DNA of 64,000 nt from Aquisalinus luteolus (GCF_009712425.2 NZ_VCJR02000001.1:248001-312000), one strand, 5' to 3'. Shown: positions 37,230 through 46,276, numbered from the stretch's first letter. Translations and numbers: made by a program. Notes: generated from the sequence alone by a model not told the origin.

Positions 37230-38030
37230 CCGTCAACCACTCCCACGAGCCTGTCGGCAAAGCTCCTCAAAGCAAGCGGTGTCCTCTGGTTCATCGCCGC
37301 GGCGACAGGCCAGCTCGCTTTCATCGCCTTCATCGTGCTCTATTACTACACTCGCACCCTGAGCGGAAATTTGTCCGCCTGGAACGACAAGCCGATCATT
37401 CAGGGTTACACGGCTGGCGATGACGCCGGCAATTTCATGTTCGCCGTCCATGTCCTGCTCGCTGCCATGATCACGCTGGCGGGTATCCTTCAGCTGATCC
37501 CCGGCCTGCGCCGCCGCGCCCCGGCCCTGCACAGTTGGAGCGGACGGCTGTTCATGCTGATGGCTGTGATCATGGCGGCTGGCGGGCTGTGGCTGGTGAT
37601 AGTGCGCGGCACCTACATCACCGTGATCAGCGCAATACCGACATCGATCAATGGCGTCCTGATCCTGATCACCGCGGGCGTCGCGCTTTATTTTGCCGTG
37701 ACCCGGCAGATCGACCGTCATCGCCGCTGGGCGATGCGCCTGTGGCTGCTCGTCAACGGTGTCTGGTTCTTCCGTATCCTCATCATGGCCTGGGCCATCA
37801 TAATGCAAGGGGCGGGGCTGACGGACACCTTGTCGAGCCCGGTCGACCTTGGCATTGCCGCGTCCAGCTATTTGCTGCCGATCGGCATATTGCAGCTCTA
37901 CCTAATGGCGCAGGACACATCACACATGGTCCCGAAAATCGCCATGTCGGTGCTGCTGCTGGTCTGTACCGGGATAATCGCCATCGGCACATTCGGTGCC
38001 GTTGCCTTCATGTGGTGGCCCTATATCTGA
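37170..38030 (+). CDS. DUF2306 membrane protein with repeated start region
   Basis: 286 residues from the first ATG. The first 20 residues are MSRQF-MSRQS-MSRQS-MSRQS, encoded by a 15-bp tandem repeat, so four in-frame ATG codons are available at 37170, 37185, 37200 and 37215. GGAAAGG lies 9 bases before the first one. The rest has about seven hydrophobic helices with features of DUF2306: HVLLAAMITLAGILQLIPGLR, HSWSGRLFMLM and RHRRWAMRLWLLVNGVWFFRI, whose His and Arg residues are conserved. The function is unknown. It is divergent from the AraC-type regulator. Confidence 0.82.
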   Translation: MSRQFMSRQSMSRQSMSRQSPSTTPTSLSAKLLKASGVLWFIAAATGQLAFIAFIVLYYYTRTLSGNLSAWNDKPIIQGYTAGDDAGNFMFAVHVLLAAMITLAGILQLIPGLRRRAPALHSWSGRLFMLMAVIMAAGGLWLVIVRGTYITVISAIPTSINGVLILITAGVALYFAVTRQIDRHRRWAMRLWLLVNGVWFFRILIMAWAIIMQGAGLTDTLSSPVDLGIAASSYLLPIGILQLYLMAQDTSHMVPKIAMSVLLLVCTGIIAIGTFGAVAFMWWPYI

Positions 38031-38046
38031 CCGGGCCGATACGGCC

Positions 38047-38304
38047 TCAGCGATAGCAGTTGAAGTTCATATAGGCCCAGCGCACGGATTCGGTGTTGAT
38101 CTCGTTATCGACCGCGACCGCTTCCGTGCCGCCCTTGGCGATGCAGGCGGCCGTTGCATTGCGGGTCAGCTCGGCCATGGAGTAGTTGTAGGGATCGTAT
38201 TGCAACGAGACGACATCGAACGGCATGCGGATATCTTTCCTGCCGAACGCTTCACAACCGCAAAGCAGCAGCGCGATAAAAACAACCAGACCGTAGCGTA
38301 GCAT
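38047..38304 (-). CDS. Small hypothetical lipoprotein
   Basis: 85 residues. Signal LRYGLVVFIALLLCGCEAFG gives a lipobox LCGC with Cys at about residue 17. The mature part includes two more cysteines (AACIAKG and FNCYR), which could form a disulfide. The start at 38304 follows GGAAGG by six bases. I recognise no family. It lies between convergent DUF2306 and the Hsp20 terminator, apparently as a single gene. Confidence 0.68.
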   Translation of the reverse strand: MLRYGLVVFIALLLCGCEAFGRKDIRMPFDVVSLQYDPYNYSMAELTRNATAACIAKGGTEAVAVDNEINTESVRWAYMNFNCYR

Positions 38305-38420
38305 CTCGAACCTTCCCCATCTTCCCACGACACACCCCGTAAGGGCCTGAAAAGGCTAGCACGGTAGGACGGGCCTGTCTGCATTCTTGTGAAACGCGGG
38401 ATTTTCGATGCTTGCGCAGC

Positions 38421-38451
38421 AAAAAGGGCGCCTGAGATGTGTCAGGCGCCC
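38421..38451 (-). terminator. Intrinsic terminator of the Hsp20 gene
   Basis: On the minus strand GGGCGCCTGA-CACATC-TCAGGCGCCC is a perfect 10-bp stem followed by TTTTT. It lies 38 bases after the Hsp20 stop. Confidence 0.96.
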
Positions 38452-38488
38452 GATCTGCAGCAAATGGGAGTTTGCGGGTAATTTTCAG

Positions 38489-38971
38489 TTATGCGGCGTC
38501 ATTCTTGCCGAGCAGCTTGCCCGGGCCGCGAAGGACGTTGCCTTTTGCCTGGGAAATCTCGATCTTGCGCGGTTTCTTCGCTTCGGGGATCTCGCGTTCA
38601 AGGTCGATATTCAACAGCCCGTTCTCCAGGCTCGCGCCGGTGACGCGCACATGCTCGGCCAGTTGGAAGCGGCGCTCGAAGGAGCGACCGGCGATGCCCT
38701 GATGCAGGAACTGGCGTTGCTCGCCACCTTCAGGCTCGTTGCGCTTGCCGGTGATGGCCAGGGTCTGCTCGGTGACTTCGATGTCGAGGTCATCCTCGCC
38801 GAAGCCGGCAACAGCCAGGGTGATGCGGTAATTGTTCTCGTCTGCCAGCTCGATATTGTAGGGCGGATAACCGGAGCCATCGAGCTTGTTGACCGTGTCG
38901 AACAGCTCGTTGAACAGGCGGTCGAAACCGACGGTCGAGCGATATAGGGGGGTCATGTCATAGGTTCTCAT
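38489..38971 (-). CDS. Small heat-shock protein, Hsp20/IbpA family
   Basis: 160 residues. It starts MTPLYRSTVGFDRLFNELFD after a short lead, then the alpha-crystallin domain YPPYNIELADENNYRITLAVAGF ... LAITGKRNEPEGGEQRQFLHQGIAGRSFERRFQL, with the ALENGLL-type motif (ASLENGLLNIDLER) and a C-terminal KKPRKIEI tail containing the I-x-I like segment. It acts as an ATP-independent holdase in the cytoplasm. A sigma-32-like promoter and a ROSE-like RNA thermometer precede it and a strong terminator follows, so it is a self-contained heat-shock unit. Confidence 0.95.
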   Translation of the reverse strand: MRTYDMTPLYRSTVGFDRLFNELFDTVNKLDGSGYPPYNIELADENNYRITLAVAGFGEDDLDIEVTEQTLAITGKRNEPEGGEQRQFLHQGIAGRSFERRFQLAEHVRVTGASLENGLLNIDLEREIPEAKKPRKIEISQAKGNVLRGPGKLLGKNDAA

Positions 38972-38974
38972 GGG

Positions 38975-39078
38975 TCTTCATCCTTCTGTAGAAGCAATGG
39001 TTACTGAAACTGGCCCGTCATCCCGTCTGGCGATGGCAGGCCGTCAAAGCGCCGGAGCCTTCAGGCCTCCGACCTGAC
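38975..39078 (-). promoter_or_regulatory. ROSE-like RNA thermometer in the Hsp20 leader
   Basis: The minus-strand leader folds into stem-loops ending in TTGCTTC-TACA-GAAGGA (38981-38997), in which TTGCT faces the ribosome-binding site AGGA nine bases before the ATG. A G opposite G mismatch within that helix is characteristic of ROSE elements. An upstream hairpin is CGGAGGCC-TGAA-GGCTCCG. Gene context (Hsp20) and position match known ROSE elements, which melt on heating to free the ribosome-binding site. Confidence 0.8.
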
Positions 39079-39082
39079 TGAG

Positions 39083-39109
39083 ATGTGACCGGTTTTTTGC
39101 CATTTCAAG
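39083..39109 (-). promoter_or_regulatory. Sigma-32-like heat-shock promoter of the Hsp20 gene
   Basis: Minus strand: CTTGAA at 39109-39104 is a perfect heat-shock -35 element. About 14 bases further, CACATCT partly matches the alphaproteobacterial -10 (CYTATNT). The transcript would carry the ROSE-like leader. The -10 is weaker than the -35. Confidence 0.55.
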
Positions 39110-39275
39110 AGGTCCAAAACCGAAAAAATGCCGGGAAAAGATCAGGTAACGCGCAGGAAATCCGCCATTTCCGCCCTCTGCGCGCGCCATGCTGGCTATG
39201 CGGCCATCCCTTTCTATATCGTCAAAAGCACCCTAAAAGGGGCCTGCATCAAGCAAACCGATGGGGATTGAGACG

Positions 39276-40187
39276 ATGAAATACACAGCTTCCATACTGG
39301 CCCTTCTCATGGCCGGCACGCTCGCTGCCTGCAGCGCAGAAACGACCGACAGTGCCGATAATACAGCGGCAGACTCCGCCCCGGCGCAGGAAACCATGGA
39401 CACCGAGACAACGGCGCAGGCGCCGACGCTCGAAGAGATTGTCTCCAGTGATCAGCGCCCTGCCGAATATGCCGCGCGCGACCAGTATCGCAATCCGGTC
39501 GAGACGCTGGAATTCTTCGGCATCGAGCCGGACATGACCGTCGTCGAAGTCTGGCCGGGCGGCGGCTGGTATGCCCATATCCTCGCCCCCTACCTGGAAC
39601 AGGGCGGTGGCGACTATATCGCAGCCGGGTTCGAGATCGGTGACAGCGAACGGGCGCGTCAGTCCTTCGAGAGCTTCCAGTCTGCCATGTCCGAATATGG
39701 CGATGTCGACTTCACGGTCCTTTCCGCCAATGCAGACGGCGTCGCGCCTGAAGGCAGCGCCGACATGGTCCTGACCTTCCGCAATGTCCATAACTGGATG
39801 AGTGGTGGATTTGCCGACAAGGCGTTTGAGGATTTCTACGCAGCGCTGAAGCCGGGCGGCACCCTTGGTGTCGTTGAGCACCGCCTGCCTGAGGATCGGG
39901 CCGAAGATGCCGAAGGCGGCTATGTCAAGGAAAGCGCCGTCATCGCCATGGCAGAGGCTGCCGGCTTCCAGTTCGTCGAGGCAAGCGAGATCAACGCCAA
40001 CCCGGCGGACACGGCGGATCACCCGTTCGGTGTCTGGACCCTGCCTCCCAACAGCCGCAGCAGCAATTATGGCGAGGACCCGGATCCGGAGTTCGATGGC
40101 TCGAAATATCTGGAGATCGGCGAAAGCGACCGCATGACGCTGAAGTTTTCAAAGCCGGTCACGGCTGATGGCGCCATGCTGGAATAG
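39276..40187 (+). CDS. Lipoprotein with class I methyltransferase fold (COG4798-like)
   Basis: 303 residues. A lipoprotein signal KYTASILALLMAGTLAACSA (lipobox LAAC) and an acidic/Thr-rich linker precede a Rossmann methyltransferase domain: TVVEVWPGGGWYAHILAPYL is the variant SAM-binding motif I, NVHNWMSGGFADKAFEDFYAALKPGGTLGVVEHR the motif IV/V region. The predicted location outside the cytoplasm is odd, because SAM is cytosolic; members of this family are known with signal peptides and no proven activity. The start at 39276 is the signal-peptide Met. An SCP2-type gene follows after six bases. Confidence 0.83.
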   Translation: MKYTASILALLMAGTLAACSAETTDSADNTAADSAPAQETMDTETTAQAPTLEEIVSSDQRPAEYAARDQYRNPVETLEFFGIEPDMTVVEVWPGGGWYAHILAPYLEQGGGDYIAAGFEIGDSERARQSFESFQSAMSEYGDVDFTVLSANADGVAPEGSADMVLTFRNVHNWMSGGFADKAFEDFYAALKPGGTLGVVEHRLPEDRAEDAEGGYVKESAVIAMAEAAGFQFVEASEINANPADTADHPFGVWTLPPNSRSSNYGEDPDPEFDGSKYLEIGESDRMTLKFSKPVTADGAMLE

Positions 40188-40193
40188 CACCGC

Positions 40194-40499
40194 ATGGAAG
40201 AGCTGCTGGCACAGGCGGGAGACTATTTCCGCAGGCGTTTTGACGGGGTGATCCGTATCGAGATCGATAATGCCTCGTCAGCAATCTGGGTCGACGGGCG
40301 GACAGAGCCGCCTGTCGTCTCCATGCAGGCGCCGGAAAATGTCAGCAGCGATTTCTGCCTTTGGCGCACCTCCAGCAACACGTTGACGCGCATCCTGTCG
40401 CCGGAAACGCGGCGGCTGGAGGGGGCCTATATCGCCGGTCGGCTCGCCATCTCCGGCGATATGGCGGTGATGTCACGGCTGGAGATCGGCGAGGAATGA
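40194..40499 (+). CDS. Small SCP2-like sterol-carrier-domain protein
   Basis: 101 residues. The C-terminal ETRRLEGAYIAGRLAISGDMAVMSRLE is the SCP2 signature ending; the N-terminal part FDGVIRIEIDNASSAIWVDG fits the first strands of a single SCP2 domain. It probably binds a lipid or acyl group in the cytoplasm. It lies between the lipoprotein methyltransferase and a lipase-like hydrolase (gaps of 6 and 7 bases), so a lipid-related operon is likely. Confidence 0.78.
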   Translation: MEELLAQAGDYFRRRFDGVIRIEIDNASSAIWVDGRTEPPVVSMQAPENVSSDFCLWRTSSNTLTRILSPETRRLEGAYIAGRLAISGDMAVMSRLEIGEE

Positions 40500-40506
40500 C
40501 CGGGTC

Positions 40507-41508
40507 ATGAACGAGCTATCACTGGAACCAGCTGACTTCATTGAAATCGATGCGGCCCCGGTGCCCCCGGGTGCTAAGTGCTTCTTCCTGCCGACGCCGG
40601 ACGGCGCGCACCTGCGGGTGGCAACGTTTGCCGCCGACGAGCCACGCGGTACCATCGTGCTGTTGAATGGTCGTTGCGAGATCATCGAGAAATATTTCGA
40701 GGTCACGCAGGAGCTTCTCTCACGCGGGTTCAATGTCGCGACCATGGACTGGCGCGGGCAGGGGCTTTCCTCGCGCATGCTGGCGGTCAGCGAGAAGGGC
40801 CACATAAAGAGTTTCGGCACGTATCTCGCCGACCTGAAGCTGTTCCTGAAAAAGGTCGTGCAGAAACAGTTCCCCGGACCGTACTTCGCGATGTCCCATT
40901 CCATGGGCGGCACGCCATTGCTGCAATTGCTGGCGGAGGGCTATGACGGGTTCGAGGGGGCCGTGCTGTCCTCACCCATGACCCGCCTGTTCAAAAACCT
41001 GCCGACCCGTCACGCCGTCCGGCTGATGGCGCAAGGGGCGGTGACCATGGGCATGGGACAGAAACAGATCTTCGGCATCCCCGAACATTCCATGCATTTC
41101 GAGGGCAACAACCTGACCTCCGACGAGCCGCGTCACACCATGTTCCGGCAGTTGCTGGAGGCAGCGCCCAATGCCGCTGTCCATGCGCCGACCTATGGCT
41201 GGCTGAAGGCAGCGATCGAGGCACTGGACGAGATCAATGCGCCCGGTGCACTCTCCGGCATAAAGATCCCGGTGCTGATCGTCTCGTCAGGCGATGACAC
41301 CACTGTCGATGGGGCGAATTCGGTACGGCTGGGTAAGCTCTATGACCAGATCACCACGATAGAGGTCGCGGGCGCCCTGCACGAAGTGCTGATGGAACAG
41401 GATGTCTATCGCGACCAGTTCTGGCAGGCCTTCGATGCCTATATGGCCGAGCGTCTGCCGGATGCGGTTTCACCTGCCGCTAATGATCACTCCGCCGAAG
41501 CCTCGTAA
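40507..41508 (+). CDS. Alpha/beta hydrolase, lysophospholipase/monoacylglycerol-lipase type
   Basis: 333 residues. The nucleophile elbow is SHSMGGTP. GTIVLLNGRCEIIEKYFEV and ATMDWRGQGLSSRM resemble PldB/monoglyceride lipases. The acid is probably in SSGDDTTVDG and the catalytic His in GALHEVLME. No signal peptide. It is the last gene of the methyltransferase-SCP2-hydrolase run and overlaps the convergent amidohydrolase gene by 22 bases at the 3-prime ends. Confidence 0.88.
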   Translation: MNELSLEPADFIEIDAAPVPPGAKCFFLPTPDGAHLRVATFAADEPRGTIVLLNGRCEIIEKYFEVTQELLSRGFNVATMDWRGQGLSSRMLAVSEKGHIKSFGTYLADLKLFLKKVVQKQFPGPYFAMSHSMGGTPLLQLLAEGYDGFEGAVLSSPMTRLFKNLPTRHAVRLMAQGAVTMGMGQKQIFGIPEHSMHFEGNNLTSDEPRHTMFRQLLEAAPNAAVHAPTYGWLKAAIEALDEINAPGALSGIKIPVLIVSSGDDTTVDGANSVRLGKLYDQITTIEVAGALHEVLMEQDVYRDQFWQAFDAYMAERLPDAVSPAANDHSAEAS

Positions 41509-43214
41509 ACGATTTCTCCGTCTACAATCGTCATCACCGCTTTCACGCCCGGCAGGTCGCCTGAGGGCATGGTCATGATGTCGCCGTCCAGCACCGTGAT
41601 GTCCGCCTTCTTGCCCGCCTCCAGCGTGCCCAGCCGTACCTCGTTGAAGCTGGCAAAGGCCGGATTGATGGTGAACAGGTCAAGGGCCTCTGCCCGCGAC
41701 AGGGCCTCGTCAGGGTGCCAGTTGTCACCACGATAGCCTTCAAGGTCACGACGGGCCACCGTCGCATAAAACTCGATCATCGGGTCCCCGCGCTCCACTG
41801 GTGCGTCGGAGCCACCGGCGATGATCGCGCCTGAGTCCGACAGGCTGCGCCAGGCATAGGCGCCGGTCAGGCGTTCATCGCCCAGCCGCGCCGGGGCGAA
41901 GTGCAGGTCACCGATGGCGTGGGAGGGCTGCATCGACGCGATGATGCCCAGCGCCGCAAAGCGCGGGATGTCAGCGGGGTCGACGATCTGTGCATGCTCC
42001 ACACGCCAGCGTGGGCCATCGGCATAGGTCAGTCGATCGGCGGGCAGGATATCCTCATACCAGTCCAGCACCAGCGTGTTGCCGCGATCGCCGATCGCGT
42101 GGGTCGTCACTTGGATGGAGTTGTCATAGGCCTTGCGATAGCCGGCCATCGCCTCTTCCGGTGTCATCAGCAACAGCCCGCTCGTCTCCGGCTGGTCCGT
42201 ATACGGTTCATGCAGGGCGGCACCGCGCGAACCCAGCGCCCCGTCGACATAGAATTTCACCGCGCGCGTCGTCACCTTGCCGTCATTCAGCTCCCAGATG
42301 CCGCTTTCGATCAGCGCATCCATGTCGCCCGGGTTGATGGCGTTGTAGACGCGGATCGGCATTTCGCCGGCTTCTTCCAGCTCGCCGATGATCTGCGCAT
42401 CGCGGATATCCACCGACATGTTGTGCAGCCCGGTCCAGCCCCAGGAGGCATAGACTTCCGCACCCTTTTTCAACGCTTCGCGGCGTTCGGCATCGCTCGG
42501 TTCATCGATCAGGGCACGGACGGGCCGGTCGGCGGTATCGATCAGCATGCCAGTGGCGCGGCCATTGGCGTCGCGCTCGATGCGTCCGCCATCAGGGTCC
42601 GGCGTCTCATCTGTGATGCCGCCGGCATCCAGCGCGGCGGAGTTCGCCACCGTCGCATGGCCGTCGGCCCGCACCAGCACGACCGGATTGTCCGGCGCAG
42701 CCTCATCAAGGTCATCGCGATTGGGGAAACGCCCTTCCGGCCAGCCGGTCTCGATCCAGCCGCGGCCGAAGATCACCTCGCCTTCAGCCTTTCCTTCGGC
42801 CTCTGCGGCGATGCGTTCTTTCAGTTCGGCGATGGAGGCAACACCCTCAAGGTTCAGCGTCAGCTCGCGCTGGCCGATGCCGATCAGGTGGGCATGGGCG
42901 TCGGTGAAGCCGGGATAGGCGACCTTGCCGCCGTCAAGAATGATAAGGTCACCGTTGAAATCTGCGCCGCGCTCGATCGTGTCGAGATCAAACGTCTCCG
43001 TGCCCACTTCGTGCACATAGCCGTCCTTGATCGTCACCCATTCGGCGACCGGCGCGGTCTCGCTGCCAGTATAGATCATGCCGACAATCACAGTATCGAA
43101 GGGTGGCGGCAGCGCGGCCTCACCCGGGTTTGTACTACTATCAGATTCCGTACCCGAACAAGCTGTCGAAAGTGCAAAAAGGCTGCACAGCAGCGCGTGG
43201 TTGAGCCGTCCCAT
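41487..43214 (-). CDS. Amidohydrolase-family lipoprotein (YtcJ-like)
   Basis: 575 residues. The signal MGRLNHALLCSLFALSTACSG ends in a lipobox STAC. The amidohydrolase-3 domain has GFTDAHAHLIGIGQREL (metal His pair), FGRGWIETGWPEG, HAIGDRGN and GSDAPVERGDPM with the metal Asp. This resembles YtcJ-like metal-dependent amidohydrolases of unknown substrate, here exported to the cell envelope. Its 3-prime end overlaps the hydrolase gene at 40507-41508 by 22 bases. Confidence 0.88.
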   Translation of the reverse strand: MGRLNHALLCSLFALSTACSGTESDSSTNPGEAALPPPFDTVIVGMIYTGSETAPVAEWVTIKDGYVHEVGTETFDLDTIERGADFNGDLIILDGGKVAYPGFTDAHAHLIGIGQRELTLNLEGVASIAELKERIAAEAEGKAEGEVIFGRGWIETGWPEGRFPNRDDLDEAAPDNPVVLVRADGHATVANSAALDAGGITDETPDPDGGRIERDANGRATGMLIDTADRPVRALIDEPSDAERREALKKGAEVYASWGWTGLHNMSVDIRDAQIIGELEEAGEMPIRVYNAINPGDMDALIESGIWELNDGKVTTRAVKFYVDGALGSRGAALHEPYTDQPETSGLLLMTPEEAMAGYRKAYDNSIQVTTHAIGDRGNTLVLDWYEDILPADRLTYADGPRWRVEHAQIVDPADIPRFAALGIIASMQPSHAIGDLHFAPARLGDERLTGAYAWRSLSDSGAIIAGGSDAPVERGDPMIEFYATVARRDLEGYRGDNWHPDEALSRAEALDLFTINPAFASFNEVRLGTLEAGKKADITVLDGDIMTMPSGDLPGVKAVMTIVDGEIVYEASAE

Positions 43215-43330
43215 GTATTGGTCCCCTTATGCTCTCCCCTCTGTGAAGCAGACTCAAGCGCTGCCCCCGGCAAGTCAACCCTGCCGGAGGCGTTTAATCC
43301 GTTTTAAGCGTTTGTATCAGGAGATAACGT

Positions 43331-43747
43331 CTACTGCGCAACCTCGCGCAGGGCCTCGCCGCCTTCTGCCGCACCGGCGCGCGCAGCAAGATCGCCGAGG
43401 CTGACAATCCCGACGAGCCTGTCCTCGTCATTGACAACCGGAAGGCGGCGCATCTGGATATCGCCCATATTGCGGCAGACCTCATCCACCGTCTGGCTCT
43501 CCCGGCAATAGCGGATTTCGCCCGTCATCGCGCTGCGAACCTCTGCGGCATTGATGTCGCCGCCATCGGCAACGCAACGGGTGACGATATCGCGGTCGGT
43601 GATCATCCCGACCAGCCTGTCGTTCTCACCGACGGGCAGGGAGCCGATATCGCTGTCGCGCATCATCTTTGCCGCATGCGGAATGCTGGTGCCGGGTGTG
43701 GCGAATTTCACGTCCGTCGTCATGATGTCCCTGATATGCTGGGTCAT
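43331..43747 (-). CDS. Tandem CBS-domain protein
   Basis: 138 residues consisting of two CBS domains: DIMTTDVKFATPGTSIPHAAKMM to LVGMITDRDIVTR, and VRSAMTGEIRYCRESQTVDE to RLVGIVSLGDLA. Such stand-alone pairs bind adenine nucleotides and act as regulators or stress proteins. AAGGAGGAAACC precedes the ATG. It is separate from neighbouring units; the partner is unknown. Confidence 0.92.
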   Translation of the reverse strand: MTQHIRDIMTTDVKFATPGTSIPHAAKMMRDSDIGSLPVGENDRLVGMITDRDIVTRCVADGGDINAAEVRSAMTGEIRYCRESQTVDEVCRNMGDIQMRRLPVVNDEDRLVGIVSLGDLAARAGAAEGGEALREVAQ

Positions 43748-43905
43748 TGGTTTCCTCCTTCGGATCTGTTCTCGCTCGCCCCGGTTGGACTCAGGTGACA
43801 GGGCAACCCGGGATCATGTTCCCGCCACGACAGGGAAGGGGCATGTATTATCCGTAAGGGGCCTATTCGGCAGGTCAGTGGGCTTTAACGGCTTTAAAGC
43901 TCCCG

Positions 43906-43958
43906 GAAAAGCAAAGAGGCCGCCGCCGCGATTGGGGTAACGCGGGCAGGCGACCTCT
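43906..43958 (-). terminator. Terminator of the 27-residue microprotein gene
   Basis: On the minus strand AGAGGTCGCC (43958-43949) pairs over ten positions, including one G-T, with GGCGGCCTCT (43924-43915), and TTTGCTTTT follows. An inner CGCG pair extends the fold. It is 30 bases after the microprotein stop codon. No other gene ends nearby on this strand. Confidence 0.75.
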
Positions 43959-43987
43959 CGTCAGAATGAAAGGTTAGGGGGAAACCC

Positions 43988-44071
43988 TTACTTCTTCTTC
44001 GGGGCGGCTTTCGGGGCCGGCTTCGTGCCAGGTTTGGACGGAGCGGCGGGTTTTGCTTTTTTGTCTGCCAT
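43988..44071 (-). CDS. 27-residue Lys/Ala/Pro-rich microprotein
   Basis: A complete small frame begins MADKKAKPAAPSKPGTKPAP and ends in a run of Lys, with nine Lys and no acidic residue apart from Asp3. GGAGG is seven bases upstream of the ATG, the region -10-like TAAAAT lies about 50 bases upstream, and a hairpin terminator follows, so it looks like a genuine transcription unit. The composition resembles histone-H1-like C-terminal tails or AlgP-type repeats, suggesting nucleic-acid or polyanion binding. It also recalls the basic tail of the PBP at 18126. An ATG at 44083 is in frame but lacks a ribosome-binding site. No family is known to me. Confidence 0.65.
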   Translation of the reverse strand: MADKKAKPAAPSKPGTKPAPKAAPKKK

Positions 44072-44409
44072 GTTGGCCTCCATGAGTGTACCGGCAAATC
44101 CGATACTGCCCCATATTTTATGCTGTCCGTGACGGCCCGCAATGGGGTCGCCCGGCTGCGACGATCACATATTGTTTCCAAACGGATCATTTTTGTTGAT
44201 TTTTGCCCTCCGAAGGAGGCGAGCCACCCGCCCGCGCGTCCCGCTGCCCCGCTCCGCTCCTGCCGCTTGTGTCTCCCTCGTCCCCAAGAAACCCCTCGAC
44301 GCGGGCCGCCATATCGGCTATGCACGCGAAAATTTTGCGCCGCAACAAGAGCGCCCCAACCCCCAACCCATATAAGCGCCCGACACGGCCCGCCGAAAAG
44401 AGTATCGTC

Positions 44410-46266
44410 ATGACCACGCCCGCCCTTCGCAACATCGCCATCATCGCGCACGTCGACCACGGCAAGACCACGCTTGTCGACGAGCTGCTGCGCCAGTCCG
44501 GCGCCGTCGCCGCGCACTCCGACATGGCAGAGCGCGCCATGGATTCCAACGATATCGAGCGCGAGCGCGGCATTACCATCCTCGCCAAATGTACGAGTGT
44601 CGAGTGGGAGAGCCCCTCTGAAGGCCCGATGCGCCTGAATATCATCGATACGCCGGGCCACGCGGACTTCGGCGGCGAGGTCGAGCGCATCCTCTCCATG
44701 GTCGATGGCTGCCTCCTGCTGGTCGATGCCGAGGAAGGCCCGATGCCGCAGACCAAGTTCGTCCTGTCCAAGGCGCTGGCGCTGGGCCTGAAGCCCATCG
44801 TCGTCCTCAACAAGGTCGACCGCCCCAATGCCGAGCCGGACCGCGTGCTGGACGAGGTGTTCGACCTGTTCGCGTCGCTGGGCGCAAACGAAGACCAGCT
44901 CGATTTCCCCGCGCTCTATGCATCCGGCAAGGAAGGCTGGGCCGATACCGAGCTCGAGGGCGCGCGCGAGGATCTGAAGCCATTGTTCGAGACGGTTGTC
45001 AAACACGTGCCGTCCCCGCCGATCGAGGAGGGCGCCGCCGAGCAGCCCTTCCGCATCCTCGCAACGACGCTGGAAGCCGACCCTTTCCTCGGCCGCATCC
45101 TGACCGGCCGCATCGTCTCCGGCCGCCCGCAGCCGGGCCTGACCTACAAGGCCCTGTCCGTCGACGGCAAGCTGATCGAGCAGGCCCGCATGACCAAGGT
45201 GCTAGCCTTCCGCGGGCTGAAGCGCCAGCCGGTCGACACGGCCGAGCCCGGCGACATCGTCGCCATTGCCGGCTTCCAGAAGGCGACCGTCTCCCACACC
45301 ATCTGCGACACGTCCGTGACGAAGCCGCTGGAAGCCCAGCCGGTCGACCCGCCGACCCTTTCCATCACCATCTCCGCCAACGACTCCCCGCTCGCCGGCC
45401 GCGAGGGCGACAAGGTCCAGTCCCGCGTCATCCGCGAGCGGCTGCTGCGACAGGCAGAGGGCGACGTCGCCATCCGCGTGACCGAAACCGAGAACAAGGA
45501 CGCCTATGAGGTCGCCGGCCGCGGCGAGCTGCAGCTCGGCGTGCTGATCGAGAACATGCGCCGCGAGGGGTTCGAGCTCGCCGTCTCCCGCCCGCGCGTC
45601 CTCACCTTCACCGACGAGGAAACCGGCCAGCTGATGGAGCCGATGGAGGAGATCGTCATCGACGTCGATGACGACTATTCCGGCGCCGTCATCGAAAAGC
45701 TGACCCAGCGCAAATGCGAGCTGAAGGAAATGAAGCCGACCGGCGGCGGCAAGACTCGCCTCGTCCTGCACGGGCCGGCCCGCGCCCTCATCGGCTATCA
45801 CGGCGAATTCCTGACCGACACGCGCGGCACCGGCGTCATGAACCGGTCGTTCCTCGAGCATGGCCCCCACAAGGGCAAGATCGAGGGCCGCCGCAATGGC
45901 GTGCTCATCTCCAACGGCCAGGGCGATGCCGTGCCGTTCGCCCTGTGGAACCTGGAGGAGCGGGGGGTCATGTTCATCTCCCCCGGCGAGAAGGTCTATC
46001 TCGGCATGATCATCGGTGAGAACGCCAAGCCGGACGATCTCGACGTCAACCCGCTAAAGGCCAAGCAGCTGACAAACATGCGCGCCAGCGGCAAGGACGA
46101 GGCCGTGCGCCTGACCACCCCGCGCAGACTAAGTCTGGAACAGGCCATCGCCTATATCGACGATGACGAGCTGGTCGAGGTAACCCCCCAGAACATCCGC
46201 CTGCGCAAGAGGGAGCTGGAACCCCACATGCGCAAGAAGCGCGCTAAGGACAAAGAGAACGCATAG
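44410..46266 (+). CDS. typA: Ribosome-associated GTPase TypA/BipA
   Basis: 618 residues. The GTPase domain has [15 protein letters not shown] (G1), RGITILAK (G2), DTPGHADF (G3) and NKVDRPNA (G4). EF-G-like domains II, III and V follow, and the BipA-specific C-terminal domain contains [24 protein letters not shown]. It binds ribosomes and supports late 50S assembly and stress growth. The start at 44410 was chosen because the family N-terminus begins there; the open frame upstream is low-complexity and runs into the divergent microprotein promoter. The methyltransferase gene of the AT-rich island stops ten bases after it. Confidence 0.97.
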   Translation: MTTPALRNIAIIAHVDHGKTTLVDELLRQSGAVAAHSDMAERAMDSNDIERERGITILAKCTSVEWESPSEGPMRLNIIDTPGHADFGGEVERILSMVDGCLLLVDAEEGPMPQTKFVLSKALALGLKPIVVLNKVDRPNAEPDRVLDEVFDLFASLGANEDQLDFPALYASGKEGWADTELEGAREDLKPLFETVVKHVPSPPIEEGAAEQPFRILATTLEADPFLGRILTGRIVSGRPQPGLTYKALSVDGKLIEQARMTKVLAFRGLKRQPVDTAEPGDIVAIAGFQKATVSHTICDTSVTKPLEAQPVDPPTLSITISANDSPLAGREGDKVQSRVIRERLLRQAEGDVAIRVTETENKDAYEVAGRGELQLGVLIENMRREGFELAVSRPRVLTFTDEETGQLMEPMEEIVIDVDDDYSGAVIEKLTQRKCELKEMKPTGGGKTRLVLHGPARALIGYHGEFLTDTRGTGVMNRSFLEHGPHKGKIEGRRNGVLISNGQGDAVPFALWNLEERGVMFISPGEKVYLGMIIGENAKPDDLDVNPLKAKQLTNMRASGKDEAVRLTTPRRLSLEQAIAYIDDDELVEVTPQNIRLRKRELEPHMRKKRAKDKENA

Positions 46267-46276
46267 GGCGCGCGGA

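Noticed and set aside
41901-43307. A 468-residue plus-strand open frame opposite the amidohydrolase
   Set aside because: Mirrors the amidohydrolase codon pattern and has no family features.
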